DNA of 43,015 nucleotides from the NCBI GenBank assembly GCA_016302165.1, contig JAEDOD010000004.1, positions 1-43,015 on the forward strand, read 5' to 3'. A model generated the notes under the pieces. It saw only the letters and a program-made list of their open reading frames with translations. It was not told the origin of the DNA and searched no databases. This stretch comes from Sphaerochaetaceae bacterium. GTDB taxonomy: Bacteria; Spirochaetota; Spirochaetia; Sphaerochaetales; Sphaerochaetaceae. A program made the position numbers and the translations under genes. Below, in pieces: positions 42,171 through 43,015 of this stretch; the first letter of the stretch is position 1, and each line of letters opens with the position of its first letter.

Positions 42171-42650
42171 TTTTATAGAACTTAAATTGTAAAAAATTAT
42201 TTCACTATTTTTCTTTAATATGTTTTATATATTTTAGATATACTTTTATTTTGTTCTTATACAGTTTTATAATTATTACTATCTAATTATCTTTATCATC
42301 GATATAGTTTCAAATTACTCCAATATCATAATAATGGTGTATTGATGAATAAATGCAGGATAAAACCTGTAAAACAGCAATAAATGAATTAATCTACAAC
42401 AATATATTTATATAAGAATTAAAGAAAATGACAATACATTTAATAAAAAAATATAAATACTAATATTTTTATTATATAAGTTTATAAAAAACTAATAGTA
42501 TAAAATACAATTTCTATATCGAACCTAGTATTTAAGTATCAATTATCTATTTCATTATTATCAACAAAATAAGAATAATATAATTATACAATTTTAACTT
42601 AGTATTTTTATAGTTTAATATATTGTTTTTGTAATATTATTTATATTATA

Positions 42651-42745
42651 TTCAATAATATATTTATTATTTTTTAATAGTTTCAATATAATATTCACTT
42701 TTAATTATATCTATTCAATATGATTATTTCAGTTTTCAATATGAT
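42651..42745 (+). repeat. Four TTCAATA-type direct repeats at helical spacing
   Basis: TTCAATAATAT (42651), TTCAATATAAT (42682), TTCAATATGAT (42714) and TTCAATATGAT (42735). Start-to-start distances are 31, 32 and 21 bp, close to 3, 3 and 2 helical turns, so all copies face the same side of the DNA. A further TTCAATG ends the window at 43009-43015. Iteron-like; the binding protein is unknown. Confidence 0.55.
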
Positions 42746-42762
42746 AACACAGGAAAGAGATA

Positions 42763-42779
42763 AAATATATCATATATTT
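42763..42779. repeat. 17-bp palindrome beside the iteron-like repeats
   Basis: AAATATAT, central C, ATATATTT: perfect 8-bp arms. It lies 17 nt to the right of the last TTCAATATGAT copy. Low-complexity AT sequence makes chance palindromes common. Confidence 0.45.
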
Positions 42780-43015
42780 ATACAGAATTTATAGATATGT
42801 AAATAATAAGCCCATTGAAACATATATTTTATTGTATTATTTTATATATTTCTTATATATTAAAAGTGTATTAATACATAGTATTAATAGTTTTTAAAAT
42901 AGTTATTATATCTGTACTATACAGTTTTGTTAATAGTTTTATATATTTAATATAATTATAATACATTTTTATAATAATACTTATGTTCTTTACAAATACT
43001 GTTGCATATTCAATG

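Larger units (their letters stand above)
42171..43015. other. Extremely AT-rich non-coding tract
   Basis: About 845 bp, visibly well above 80 percent A+T, in sharp contrast with the coding DNA to the left. I see no open frame with gene-like character and no tRNA. It holds phased TTCAAT repeats (42651-42745), a palindrome at 42763-42779, recurrent TTAATAGTTT and TATACAG words, and a small CAGG/CCTG stem at 42356-42369. It reaches the window edge, so its right limit is unknown. Origin, centromere or simply AT-rich spacer are all open. Confidence 0.75.

Noticed and set aside
42356..42382. Small structured RNA or terminator at CAGG/CCTG
   Set aside because: Only a 4-bp stem with no T tract and no flanking gene.
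42558..42566. DnaA box-like TTATCAACA
   Set aside because: Single copy with one mismatch to TTATCCACA and no cluster, so it does not support oriC.

Overview
Organism and composition. The window looks like chromosomal DNA of a bacterium with moderate G+C, most plausibly a spirochaete (Treponema/Sphaerochaeta-like). The inference rests on gene content: an EF-G of the spirochaete EF-G2 type beside a second divergent EF-G, a bacterial XPB helicase with a Helicase_C_3 partner gene, a fused AroD-AroE protein, an Aquifex-type aconitase with a eukaryote-like NADP isocitrate dehydrogenase, and a REC-SARP response regulator. Arginine is written mostly as AGA/AGG throughout. No rRNA or tRNA gene, CRISPR array, transposase or phage gene was seen. 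The genes are dense, with many ATGA/TAATG junctions and several tail-to-tail overlaps between opposing genes.

Layout. 1-2814 (minus): copper operon csoR-copA, where copA continues in frame into a C-terminal CopZ-like domain that has its own ribosome binding site. 2833-7235 (plus): two EF-G paralogues. 7238-13057 (minus): an MFS transporter, an acidic protein, and the trmB-mfd operon. 13138-17293: inositol-phosphatase family gene, an ACT-like protein plus THEP1-like NTPase, nrdR facing dgt (dNTP pool control), and a small membrane protein. 17311-23702: operon aroK-aroC-XPB helicase-Helicase_C_3 protein, meeting aroDE head-on. 23772-27537: response regulator, ABC-F ATPase with Maf, and an SmtB-like ArsR repressor. 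27566-33872: gltA with a HAD hydrolase (plus), and acn-icd-AI-2E-family permease (minus); together these make 2-oxoglutarate from oxaloacetate and acetyl-CoA. 33941-36539 (minus): COG2509-like flavoprotein and an MFS transporter. 36599-40997 (plus): DUF212 protein, RNA m5C methyltransferase, DUF362 ferredoxin protein, then a PcrA/Rep helicase. 41096-42170 (minus): ParA and a small ribbon-helix-helix candidate. 42171-43015: non-coding DNA of extreme A+T content with phased short repeats.

How it works together. Most of the window is housekeeping (translation, repair, shikimate pathway, citrate branch, nucleotide control). Two signals stand out. First, many genes lack a Shine-Dalgarno sequence and instead carry a sigma70-like promoter whose -10 box ends only 6-9 nt before the start codon (fusA, nrdR, aroK, the DUF212 gene, pcrA), implying recurrent leaderless transcription. 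Second, the right end looks like a plasmid-type partition/origin module: ParA plus an RHH-like partner, palindromes over the parA promoter, and an AT-rich tract with TTCAAT repeats spaced 31, 32 and 21 bp.
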